From the NCBI GenBank assembly GCA_017511005.1, contig JAFWLP010000032.1, positions 1 through 64,000 of the forward strand: a stretch of DNA of 64,000 nucleotides. Direction: 5' to 3'. Numbering within the stretch: the stretch's first letter is position 1; each line of letters starts with the position of its first letter. The notes beneath the pieces are model-generated. The model was not told where the DNA came from and ran no database searches. It was given only the letters and a program-made list of their open reading frames with translations. The translations under genes and the position numbers were made by a program. This stretch comes from Clostridiales bacterium (lineage in GTDB: Bacteria > Bacillota > Clostridia > Saccharofermentanales > Saccharofermentanaceae). This document shows positions 37,917-45,703 of this stretch, in pieces.

Positions 37917-38919
37917 CAGTTCTGTTGTAACCGCTGTTCTCGTTGCGGTATTGATAGTGCTCCTTATAGTCCTTATCGGCGGAGGACTGCTGGTGCTGTT
38001 CATGTCTTATACCGAGAAGATCTTCAGGAAGATATTCAGAAGGCCCAAGCCTCTTCCGCAGGTTGACAGAAGTCCTAAGAAGATAGACAGAAGCACGATA
38101 ATAGGACGCGGGAAGAACTGGTTCTACACGTTCCACAACGAGTGGCTCGGGGTAAGGACAACATCTTTTGACGGATGCAAACTGTCCGGATATTACAGAC
38201 CGTCTTCAGACCGTTCCTGCCGCAATATGGTAATACTCGTTCACGGTTACGATGAGTCACCGGCAGAGATGGCCGCATACGCAAGGCTCATGATGAGAAA
38301 GGTCCAGTGCCACTGCCTGATAACCCACATGAGAGGTCACGGAATGAGCGGCGGAAAGAACTTCACCTGGGGACTCATGGAAAGCGTTGATCTCGATGCA
38401 TGGTTTACTTTCACCAGGAGACGTCTTGGCAATAACTGCAGAATATATCTCGTCTCAAGGGGCGCTGGCGCAACCGCCTGCCTTCTTGCCGCGCAGCAGA
38501 AGGAATTTGACAGGTGCGTATGCGGAATAATCGCGGACTCGCCGATGTCCTCGCTTCCGACTTATCTTAAGACCACTCTTCCGGACAGTACAAGGATGCC
38601 TCCGGAATGGATCATCGGACGTGTCAGAAAACTTGCCCAGCGTGATTTCGGCTTCGACATCAACAGGTGCGATGCGGCAACGCATGCAAGCAGCATCAAG
38701 ATACCTGTCCTGATTTTCCAGGGCGGTGAGGATGAGATCACCAAACCGACAGATACGAGGGAGATATACGATAATCTCCGGTGCAGAAAGAGAATGGTTA
38801 TCGTCAATAACGCCAAGCACATGGATTGCTATGAGAAGTCACAGGCAATGTACGAGCGTGAAGTCCAGAAGTTTATCGAATCCTGCATTGTAAGACTTGC
38901 AAAGATTGGGCGTCTTTAA
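37906..38919 (+). CDS. Membrane-anchored alpha/beta-hydrolase fold protein, nucleophile Ser apparently lost
   Basis: 337 aa, TTG start with GGAGGG 6 nt upstream. An N-terminal transmembrane helix (about 8-32) is followed by a basic linker and an alpha/beta-hydrolase fold: LVHGYDESPAEM oxyanion region, RGHGMSGG, acid in GGEDEI and His in AKHMDCYE. The nucleophile elbow, normally GxSxG, reads SRGAG, which places glycine at the serine position. It therefore may be non-catalytic or may use another residue. Third gene of the operon; a small hairpin with AAGGCCTTTTT follows. Confidence 0.85.
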   Translation: MSDNSSVVTAVLVAVLIVLLIVLIGGGLLVLFMSYTEKIFRKIFRRPKPLPQVDRSPKKIDRSTIIGRGKNWFYTFHNEWLGVRTTSFDGCKLSGYYRPSSDRSCRNMVILVHGYDESPAEMAAYARLMMRKVQCHCLITHMRGHGMSGGKNFTWGLMESVDLDAWFTFTRRRLGNNCRIYLVSRGAGATACLLAAQQKEFDRCVCGIIADSPMSSLPTYLKTTLPDSTRMPPEWIIGRVRKLAQRDFGFDINRCDAATHASSIKIPVLIFQGGEDEITKPTDTREIYDNLRCRKRMVIVNNAKHMDCYEKSQAMYEREVQKFIESCIVRLAKIGRL

Positions 38920-39041
38920 GTCAGATTATTTAGTATAAGGTGCCATCACCTCATAAGGCCTTTTTCGCGTTAATATTTCATGGTTGTTTAATCGGTTTAA
39001 TGCGTATTGGGATAATAGCACCTTATTTGCTTATCTGATCT

Positions 39042-40415
39042 ATGAGTTCGGCATTAGCACACGGAAAGAGCATGACGGAAGGGAGCCTCTGGAACAAGAT
39101 CCTCGGGTTTGCTTTTCCATTGGCATTTACGGGAATACTTCAGCAGCTCTTCAATGCCGCAGACGTTGCGGTCGTAGGCAACTTCACGGGCGAACTCGGT
39201 GAGGCGTGCATGGCTGCAGTCGGAGCGAATACACCGCTGATATCACTGATAGTCAATTCGTTTCTAGGCATATCTCTGGGAACCAACGTAGTCATCGCAA
39301 ACGCGGTCGGAAGCAAGGACGAAGAGACCGTTCAGAAGGCTCTTCACACTTCCATGATCGTCGCCGTCATCGGAGGTTTTATCGTTGCGGCCATAGGAGA
39401 GATCTTTGCAGGACCGATCCTGAGGGCGCAGAATATTTCCGATGAAGCGGTCGGCATGGCGATACTTTATTTCCGGATATATCTTTTGGGACTTCCGGTC
39501 ATCCTGCTTTATAACTTTGAGGCCGCCGTCTTCAGGGGAATGGGCAATACCAGGATACCTTTTATCGCGCTTGTTATTTCAGGTGTCGTCAATGTAGGTC
39601 TGAACGTGTTCTTCGTACTGTGCCTGAACAGGACGGTTGACGGAGTAGCGACGGCGACTGTCATCTCGAACATGATAAGTAGCATTATTCTTCTGTTTTT
39701 CCTGAGGAAGTCCAAAAATGCCGCGAGATTTGATGAGAAGAAACTCAGGATCGACTGGCCGATCCTTCGAAAGATCCTTAAGATAGGACTTCCGGCACTT
39801 GCCCAGTCAGCCGTTTTCTCTTCGGCAAACATCATAATCCAGTCCGCCATAAACAGTCTCGGCACCAGCGTTGCGGCAGCATCGTCTGCGGCTTTCAATA
39901 TCGAGATATTCTCATACTATGTGCTTAACAGTTTCGGTCAGGCCTGCACCACGGTCACGGGACAGAATTACGGCGCGCGGAAGATAGACAGATGCCGCAA
40001 GGCACTGAAGCTGTGCATAATCGAAGGCGTTGTAATCGAGGGAATGATGGTGCTCTTCCTGATAGTCTTCGGCAAATCATTGCTCGCGGTATTCAATCCC
40101 GATCCTGAACTGATCGAGATCGGTTATATCCGTGTCGTTCTTATAACGACGGCGCATCTCTGCTCGCTGTTCTATGACGTCATGAGCGGATATCTGAGAG
40201 GTTACGGGATCTCGCTTTCACCCGCCATCGTTACGATGGTCACCATCTGCGGGATCAGAGTGGTTTGGGTATTGACCGTTTTCGCAAAGTATCACTCTTT
40301 CATGAGCCTGATGGCAGTCTATCCGGTAAGTCTCGGCCTGAATGCCGTATTTATCTTTTTGCTGCTCCTGATAAAGAGACCTGCGAAAAAGCTGGGCGGG
40401 AATCCTGCACCTTAA
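39042..40415 (+). CDS. MATE-family efflux transporter
   Basis: 457 aa with twelve predicted helices in two homologous halves. The N-terminal TEGSLWNKILGFAFP and LQQLFNAADVAVVG blocks are typical of the Firmicutes NorM/DinF-like MATE branch that exports cationic drugs or metabolites using an ion gradient. An in-frame ATG at 39072 has GGAAAGAG 5 nt upstream and may be the true start; ATG at 39042 has no site. It is transcribed alone between the hydrolase operon and the TPP-riboswitch gene. Confidence 0.93.
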   Translation: MSSALAHGKSMTEGSLWNKILGFAFPLAFTGILQQLFNAADVAVVGNFTGELGEACMAAVGANTPLISLIVNSFLGISLGTNVVIANAVGSKDEETVQKALHTSMIVAVIGGFIVAAIGEIFAGPILRAQNISDEAVGMAILYFRIYLLGLPVILLYNFEAAVFRGMGNTRIPFIALVISGVVNVGLNVFFVLCLNRTVDGVATATVISNMISSIILLFFLRKSKNAARFDEKKLRIDWPILRKILKIGLPALAQSAVFSSANIIIQSAINSLGTSVAAASSAAFNIEIFSYYVLNSFGQACTTVTGQNYGARKIDRCRKALKLCIIEGVVIEGMMVLFLIVFGKSLLAVFNPDPELIEIGYIRVVLITTAHLCSLFYDVMSGYLRGYGISLSPAIVTMVTICGIRVVWVLTVFAKYHSFMSLMAVYPVSLGLNAVFIFLLLLIKRPAKKLGGNPAP

Positions 40416-40416
40416 A

Positions 40417-40440
40417 ATCAATTAAAATTGATACTGTTTT
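40417..40440 (+). terminator. Weak A/T hairpin after the MATE gene
   Basis: ATCAATT and AATTGAT pair across a two-base centre, followed by ACTGTTTTT. All but two pairs are A-T, so strength is doubtful. Confidence 0.4.
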
Positions 40441-40447
40441 TCCGTAC

Positions 40448-40476
40448 TTGTATTTCGCGAAAACGTGTAGTATATT
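40448..40476 (+). promoter_or_regulatory. Promoter before the TPP riboswitch
   Basis: TTGTAT (40448-40453), 17-bp spacer, TATATT (40471-40476); transcription would start about 13 nt before the riboswitch aptamer. Confidence 0.55.
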
Positions 40477-40495
40477 TGTCGCGACAAACGGAAAT

Positions 40496-40571
40496 CGGGG
40501 AGCCAAAAACGGCTGAGAGGGATTAAGATCCGACCCGCTGAACCTGACGGATAATGCCGGCGTAGGGAACC
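40496..40571 (+). promoter_or_regulatory. TPP riboswitch (THI element)
   Basis: The conserved thi-box words are present in order: GGGGAGCC, GGCTGAGAGGG, GACCCGCTGAACCTGA, GATAATGCCGGCG and TAGGGAA. Its ligand is thiamin pyrophosphate and it normally shuts off thiamin synthesis or uptake genes when TPP is plentiful. About 85 nt separate it from the start codon. No strong T-tailed hairpin is visible there, and TCCG/CGGA can pair over the GGAGG site, so translational control is more likely. Confidence 0.95.
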
Positions 40572-40657
40572 AAATATATATTTTTAGATCCTCTTGTTAC
40601 CGGTACTGCTTAAGGGCAGCGGACTCAAAATGAGTTTTCCGTGACGGAGGTGTTTTT

Positions 40658-42040
40658 ATGTCCAAACAATCTACAAGATCCAACCGCGAGAGCATCCTGC
40701 GGATCTCCACGGGCGGCGTCTGCCTTGCACTCGCATTCGTGCTTTCACAGCTGAAGCTTTTCGAGATGCCAATGGGCGGAACGGTAACTCCCGCATCAAC
40801 ACTGCCTATCATCGTTTACGGTGTTGCATTCGGACCCGTATGGGGATTCATCGTTGCATTTATCTTCAGCCTTTTGCAGCTCATCGGAGGATGGCTCGTA
40901 ACGCCTTTCCAGGTGTTCCTAGACTACACGATCGGTTACACTGCTCTGGGCTTTGCAGGCTTTGCGGCTATCAAGACGGACAGCAGGCTCAAGATCAACG
41001 GCGCTCTTCCCAGATTCAGAGCCACATCGATCCTCAAGCTCCTCGGATTCACTTTTGTAGCATATTTCGTAAGGTGGCTCGGATCCGTTGCTTCAGGCGT
41101 TATATTCTACGCTGAATATGCGGCAGAAGCAGGCTACGACAGCGCGCTCGTTTATTCAATGGTCTACAACGGTTCATTCCTTCTTGCAGACCTTGCGATC
41201 CTTGCAGTCGTACTTGTCATTCTCTACATGGTTATTCCTTCTTCAAGAGAAGACGGCACGATTGTCATCATTCAGAAATTCACTGCCGAATTCATCGGGA
41301 CATTTGTCCTCGTGTTTGTTGGCTGCGGTACCGCTATGGCAGTAGGATGTGATTCCGCAAAAGGCAGCGGCTACATTCTTACGGCTTTTGCCTTCGGTCT
41401 TGTCATCGTTGCCATGGCTTATTCCATCGGCAATGTATCGGGCTGCCACATCAATCCCGCCGTATCTCTCGCAATGCTTATCTCACGCAAGATGACGGTG
41501 CCTGAATTCTGGGGCTATGTCGTATTCCAGATACTCGGAAGCATCTCCGGCGCAGGACTTCTCCAGTATCTGTTCTCAACGGCCGGAAAGGTCGACATGA
41601 CAGGTGTTTACGATGCCGAAGCAGGCGAGATGGTCTCTTGGGGACTTGGCGCAAACGGACTTGCAGGCGTCAACGGCAATGCTCTTGCAGGACTTATCAT
41701 CGAGGTTGTTCTCACATTCATCTTTGTTCTCTGCATCCTCGGTGTAACCGACAGCAAGTTCAAGCACGGATCGTTCGGAGGTCTTGTCATAGGTCTTGCG
41801 CTTGTACTCGTACACATCCTTGGCATCGCCTTTACAGGAACATCCGTTAACCCCGCACGTTCTATCGGTCCCGCCATCTTCGCAGGCGGTGCGGCACTTA
41901 CTGATCTCTGGGTATTCATCGTTGCTCCTTTCGCCGGTGCGGCACTGGCTGCCGTAGTCTATAACGCCGTCACCAAAGCAAAGGGCGACAAGGCTGAGCT
42001 TGTTCTGGATGAGGATGATTCAGAGGATACAGAGGAATAA
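40658..42040 (+). CDS. ThiT thiamin transporter S-component fused to an aquaporin
   Basis: 460 aa in one uninterrupted frame. Residues about 11-195 are a ThiT-like ECF S-component: the GGWLVTPFQVFLDY core, ASGVIFYAEYA and MVYNGSFLLADL correspond to its binding region. Two positions I recall as thiamin ligands (His of RFxxH, Trp after GVIF) read Ser and Tyr here. Residues about 205-445 are a complete MIP channel with both NPA motifs (CHINPAVS near 266, SVNPARS near 398) and the Phe/His/Thr/Arg filter expected of water-type AqpZ. A 13-residue acidic tail ends the protein. TPP riboswitch upstream and ACGGAGGTG site before the ATG. Coupling thiamin uptake with a water channel in one chain is unusual. 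Confidence 0.9.
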   Translation: MSKQSTRSNRESILRISTGGVCLALAFVLSQLKLFEMPMGGTVTPASTLPIIVYGVAFGPVWGFIVAFIFSLLQLIGGWLVTPFQVFLDYTIGYTALGFAGFAAIKTDSRLKINGALPRFRATSILKLLGFTFVAYFVRWLGSVASGVIFYAEYAAEAGYDSALVYSMVYNGSFLLADLAILAVVLVILYMVIPSSREDGTIVIIQKFTAEFIGTFVLVFVGCGTAMAVGCDSAKGSGYILTAFAFGLVIVAMAYSIGNVSGCHINPAVSLAMLISRKMTVPEFWGYVVFQILGSISGAGLLQYLFSTAGKVDMTGVYDAEAGEMVSWGLGANGLAGVNGNALAGLIIEVVLTFIFVLCILGVTDSKFKHGSFGGLVIGLALVLVHILGIAFTGTSVNPARSIGPAIFAGGAALTDLWVFIVAPFAGAALAAVVYNAVTKAKGDKAELVLDEDDSEDTEE

Positions 42041-42090
42041 GCTCTGAATCTGTCAGATTAAATTTGTTTAGTATTTTGCATTGTTGAAGG

Positions 42091-42130
42091 CGGGGCGTCT
42101 CATCAGTTTGGGATGCCCCGTTTGTTATTT
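42091..42130 (+). terminator. Rho-independent terminator after the ThiT-aquaporin gene
   Basis: CGGGGCGTCTCA pairs with TGGGATGCCCCG (two G-T or mismatched positions), loop of six, then TTTGTTATTT. Confidence 0.8.
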
Positions 42131-42178
42131 GTGTTTGGATTGAAAAAGCAGAGTCTCTGCCCGGTTGCTGTGTTCTGA

Positions 42179-42291
42179 GTGCACGGAAGTGTGCTGATTT
42201 TCGCAAAAATCGTGTGCGGTAGCGAGTAAATTCGCGAAATTTACTCGCCGGTGTGCGCATTTTGGCCCCAAATCAGCACATTAGCGTGCAC
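42179..42291. repeat. 113-bp nested palindrome, intergenic
   Basis: Outer GTGCAC boxes (42179-42184, 42286-42291) enclose TGTGCTGATTT and AAATCAGCACA, then an imperfect middle, and a centre of GCGAGTAAATT/AATTTACTCGC around CGCG. Folded, it makes one long interrupted hairpin. No T-tail follows. It occupies the 380-bp gap between the terminator at 42091-42130 and the next gene; no ORF or other signal is seen in the gap. It may be a REP/MITE-like element or a structured RNA. Confidence 0.75.
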
Positions 42292-42420
42292 ACCATTCTG
42301 CAGACTTTACCGGAACTTTACTGCGGCAGTCTGCAACCTGCGGCGTTAATGCCCGATTATTTCTTGAAGATAATATCTGTGTATGGCAGAATCAAAGAAT
42401 ACATACAAGTGGAGAGGCAT

Positions 42421-42852
42421 ATGACGATTACCAGACGCAACAGTCTATTCGCAGTAAACGTTATCGTTCCTCTTGTCTGCGGTCTTTTTATCTACCTGAC
42501 AAAGCCCGAGGCCACGTACGTCTCAGCGTTCCTGTCACGCATCCGTCTGATGCTGCCCGTGATCAGATATCCGCTGCTCATCAATCATTATGCCGCGGAT
42601 TTCCTCTGGACTTATTCATTGTTTTTCTGTCTGCGTCTTACGCTGGGTGACCCCCTGAAGGGCAAACACAGCATTACGGTAATCGTGGTAACAGCCGTAA
42701 CGTCAGTTATCCTCGAGTCACTGCAGTTGCTGGAAAGATTCCCCGGAACGTTCGATCCCTGGGATATTGTTGCAGAACTGTCAGCGGTGGCAATCGCGTT
42801 CCTGATATCGGTGCTGATCGAAAAGAAGTGCAGGAGCCAAAAATCAGGTTAG
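42421..42852 (+). CDS. Small multi-pass membrane protein (VanZ-like topology)
   Basis: 143 aa with four predicted helices: about 10-28, 58-75, 85-103 and 118-135. A conserved-looking ADFLWTYSLFF start of helix 2 and the block ESLQLL...GTFDPWDI between helices 3 and 4 resemble the small VanZ-like proteins of Firmicutes (E-x-x-Q, D-x-x-D). Function unknown. ATG at 42421 has GGAGAGG about 4 nt upstream; the longer open frame starting at 42253 runs through the palindrome and is rejected. Confidence 0.7.
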   Translation: MTITRRNSLFAVNVIVPLVCGLFIYLTKPEATYVSAFLSRIRLMLPVIRYPLLINHYAADFLWTYSLFFCLRLTLGDPLKGKHSITVIVVTAVTSVILESLQLLERFPGTFDPWDIVAELSAVAIAFLISVLIEKKCRSQKSG

Positions 42853-42882
42853 TTGATTATCAGCTTATATGATTGATATAAT
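42853..42882 (+). promoter_or_regulatory. Promoter of the zinc-ribbon surface cluster
   Basis: TTGATT (42853-42858), 18-bp spacer and TATAAT (42877-42882), with a TG one base before the -10 (extended -10). It starts 1 bp after the previous stop codon. Confidence 0.7.
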
Positions 42883-42965
42883 TATTTTATATATTTAAGC
42901 GAAGGAGAAAGCATATCGGCGGATTGTTTTCGAGATACAGGTAAATAACAGGGAGGAATTTGCTT

Positions 42966-44621
42966 ATGGCTTTTTGTCCTAATTGCGGTTCTGCTATCAA
43001 CGATGGAGCAAAATTCTGCAGCACCTGCGGCGGCGCATTGCCGGCAGCGCAAGCTCAGGCAGTTCAGGCACCGGCACAACCGATTCAGCCTCAACCTCAA
43101 TCCCAGATACAGCCTGTTTATCAGCAGCCGGTCCAGCCGCAGGTACAACCACAGATACAGCCTGTTTACCAGCAGCCGGTCCAACCGCAGGTACAACCAC
43201 AGATACAGCCTGTTTACCAGCAGCCGGCACAGCCTCAGATTCAGCCTGTTTATCAGCAACCGGCTCAACCGCAAATACAGCCACAAGTACAACCTGCTGG
43301 TCAGCCTGCCACTAAAGAAAAGGCCAACGGTTTATGCACAGCCGGTTTTGTATTATCACTGTTAGGTGTATTCCTTTTCGGAATTACAAGTTTATTCGGA
43401 CTGATCCTCTCGATCGCCGGTCTGATCTCAGCAAACAAGAAGAAACAGAAGGGTAAGGGAAAGGCGGTCGCCGGTATCATCCTGGCCCTGCTCATGGTTC
43501 TAGTTGCTGTCGCTTGTGTAATTGTTTTGAAAACAAGTAATCCGGTGACCGATTTTATCGGAAGTACTTTTGGAGTTGACCTGAATTATAAAGCTCCTGA
43601 GTATGAAGAATTTGCCACTGATGATGGCTGGGTTTTAATTACAGACGAGACCTATATTGAATTTAATGCCCAAAAGAATACTGTTAAGTACTGTATGAGT
43701 TATCTCGAAATGGATGACAATTATTTAACCGGGCATTATGAGATGTATACCGGTAAAAAAGCCGTCAATTATCTGACTAAGAAGTTAGGTGATTCCGGGA
43801 TTACTGAAGAACAACTCGATGATATTATTGACGACAACGAAAAGTTTTACGAAGCAAATCTTATTGCAATCACCTGTGATTACGATGAATTGGTTTTTGA
43901 AGGTGAGGTTCAGGAAGATTTTGAACCAATTACTTCTCATTTATTTGGATTCTACACAATAATTAATCAGGGTGAGTACGTATTTGATGCCATTGAGATC
44001 TTTAATATAGAAACTCAGGCCGGTTATGTGCTTATTAAGGAATCTCAGTTTAGGGATTATATACCGGGTTATAGCGAGTCAACGGATATTACTGAGCCTT
44101 CGGACGAGGTAACCGAAACTGACGATCCTTATTATGAGACAGAGCAGACCTATGATATCGAACAGACTGAGAATACTACTTCTGACGACGAGAACATCGT
44201 AGGTGACAGCATCACCGGAACCGTAACACTGACGCAGGGTACTTGGGAAATCTGGCAGGAAGCTGACGGAGGTCTTAATGATTCTATCCGTTCAAGGCAT
44301 CAAAGGATAAATATAGATACGGAAACAATTTTTAATCTGACGACTTTTGACTTTATGGTTGATCCTGCTTCTGTAGCTGACTTAGCTGAATCGACAAAGC
44401 AAGATCTGGAAAGTGAAGGAACATATATTAAAGCTTACGGGGAAACTACCATAGGCGGGTATAAAGCCTATATTGTTACAGGCCAATATCAGGATGGAAT
44501 GAATCTGTCTGTCTGGCTTTTTACAGACAGCAATGGTTATCTGCATTATATTTCTGTCGAGTATTATGACTATGATTACGCGTCTTACGAGATGGTAAGG
44601 GATACTTATACACTCGAATAA
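42966..44621 (+). CDS. Zinc-ribbon, Gln/Pro-repeat membrane protein with extracellular domain
   Basis: 551 aa. An N-terminal zinc ribbon (CPNC at 4-7, CSTC at 18-21) is followed by a Gln/Pro/Val/Tyr tandem repeat (about 40-115), two hydrophobic helices (about 120-150 and 160-185) and a large acidic extracellular region with a Thr/Glu-rich linker near 380-415. The last 140 residues are a beta-rich domain. The topology places the ribbon inside and the large domain outside. Start ATG at 42966 has GGGAGGAA 7 nt upstream, preferred over TTG at 42960. Base composition after the helices is more AT-rich than the window average. Family unknown. Confidence 0.82.
   Translation: MAFCPNCGSAINDGAKFCSTCGGALPAAQAQAVQAPAQPIQPQPQSQIQPVYQQPVQPQVQPQIQPVYQQPVQPQVQPQIQPVYQQPAQPQIQPVYQQPAQPQIQPQVQPAGQPATKEKANGLCTAGFVLSLLGVFLFGITSLFGLILSIAGLISANKKKQKGKGKAVAGIILALLMVLVAVACVIVLKTSNPVTDFIGSTFGVDLNYKAPEYEEFATDDGWVLITDETYIEFNAQKNTVKYCMSYLEMDDNYLTGHYEMYTGKKAVNYLTKKLGDSGITEEQLDDIIDDNEKFYEANLIAITCDYDELVFEGEVQEDFEPITSHLFGFYTIINQGEYVFDAIEIFNIETQAGYVLIKESQFRDYIPGYSESTDITEPSDEVTETDDPYYETEQTYDIEQTENTTSDDENIVGDSITGTVTLTQGTWEIWQEADGGLNDSIRSRHQRINIDTETIFNLTTFDFMVDPASVADLAESTKQDLESEGTYIKAYGETTIGGYKAYIVTGQYQDGMNLSVWLFTDSNGYLHYISVEYYDYDYASYEMVRDTYTLE
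43104..43290 (+). repeat. 48-bp tandem repeat within the zinc-ribbon gene
   Basis: Three nearly identical 48-bp units begin at 43104, 43152 and 43200; shorter decayed copies follow to about 43290. Each encodes 16 residues, QIQPVYQQPVQPQVQP, so copy number can change in frame by slippage or recombination. Confidence 0.9.
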
Positions 44622-44693
44622 GTATTAAATGAATGATTTAGGGCTGGTCAGTTTTTCTGATATTTCTTTTTTTAGAACGGAGGTTCGGGCAAT

Positions 44694-45638
44694 ATGGAAA
44701 GGAATCGTTTTATTAAATCAGTTTGTTTGATTATTGCAGTTGTACTGTGTTCAGGTTTGATTTCAGCAGCAGAGAACGGCTGTGATTATAATGATGCTTG
44801 GTTACAAGCAAAATCTGATGTAATGAACCGGGTAATAGAACGTGATGTATGCTGTAACCAAAAGCCAATGAAAGGCAACCAAAAAGAGGTGGCACTTCAT
44901 ATTTTCTATGAAGATGTTAAGCCTCACAGCGGAAAACTTATTGATAAAATAGACGGTAAAGAATACAAATACCCGAAATTCAGGATTGAAGACGGTTCAA
45001 TAGGTTATAAAGAAACCGAGAATACGGTATATGTGCTTAGACCATTACCTAAAGAAGGTCAAGGTTTTGCTCAGGTTTACGGGGGGATAAGTGTTACTCC
45101 ATACGAATTGCCTGAATCGACATTAGATGAAGAAGTCGCAAAAATCAACCGCAAAATAGCTGCTTTTGAGGCGACCGGTCTTGACAAGGATGCTGTGAAA
45201 GCACGTTTAGAAACATTTGAAAAATTTTCAAGTGAATACAGCGGTAAAGTTTTATATGTAGATGAAAGAGGGAATGTATATAAATGCCCACGTTTTTATT
45301 GCGCGGGTGTAGATATACTTGATGCAGAGTCATACAAATTTGATTATATTACTACAGGTCTTTATGTTGCAGGTTCTTTCTACGTAGATTGGGGGGATCG
45401 GTATAACTCTAGAAACCAGCCTGTAACTAATAACACCCGATACAAAATAACCGTTCTTAATAAGGGTATGTTGCAGGAGAAGGATTATATTGGACTTTAT
45501 GCTGGAATAAGGATTACAGCATATGAACTGGATTTTTATGAAGATGGTTATGAGGCAAGCGTAGGAGGACTTCTTGAAACCGGTTTCAATGGTTGTTTTG
45601 AAAATTGGGGTTTGGGAGGTTATGAACATCATACTTGA
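44694..45638 (+). CDS. Secreted protein with a duplicated domain, function unknown
   Basis: 314 aa with a signal peptide (about 1-26, basic MERNR then hydrophobic core). The mature part shows two related halves: one with GKEYKYPKFRIEDG and VYGGISVTPYEL (about 80-140), the other with GNVYKCPRFYCAG and LYAGIRITAYEL (about 190-290). They are joined by a helical segment. The gene is noticeably AT-rich, with codon choice unlike the housekeeping genes around it, which suggests recent arrival. GGAGGT lies 12 nt before the ATG. It sits between two zinc-ribbon membrane proteins. Confidence 0.75.
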   Translation: MERNRFIKSVCLIIAVVLCSGLISAAENGCDYNDAWLQAKSDVMNRVIERDVCCNQKPMKGNQKEVALHIFYEDVKPHSGKLIDKIDGKEYKYPKFRIEDGSIGYKETENTVYVLRPLPKEGQGFAQVYGGISVTPYELPESTLDEEVAKINRKIAAFEATGLDKDAVKARLETFEKFSSEYSGKVLYVDERGNVYKCPRFYCAGVDILDAESYKFDYITTGLYVAGSFYVDWGDRYNSRNQPVTNNTRYKITVLNKGMLQEKDYIGLYAGIRITAYELDFYEDGYEASVGGLLETGFNGCFENWGLGGYEHHT

Positions 45639-45703
45639 TAATGAATAATTGGAAGCTGCAGGGCTTTATTTATGTGTCTGATTAATATGTCGGAGGAACC
45701 TTT

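Noticed and set aside
42253..42420. Longer N-terminus of the VanZ-like protein
   Set aside because: It would be encoded by the arm of the palindrome and has no ribosome site; ATG at 42421 has GGAGAGG.
43104..43290. Regular tandem repeats resembling a small CRISPR-like array
   Set aside because: Units abut without spacers, stay in frame for the Gln/Pro tract of a zinc-ribbon gene, and no cas genes are near.
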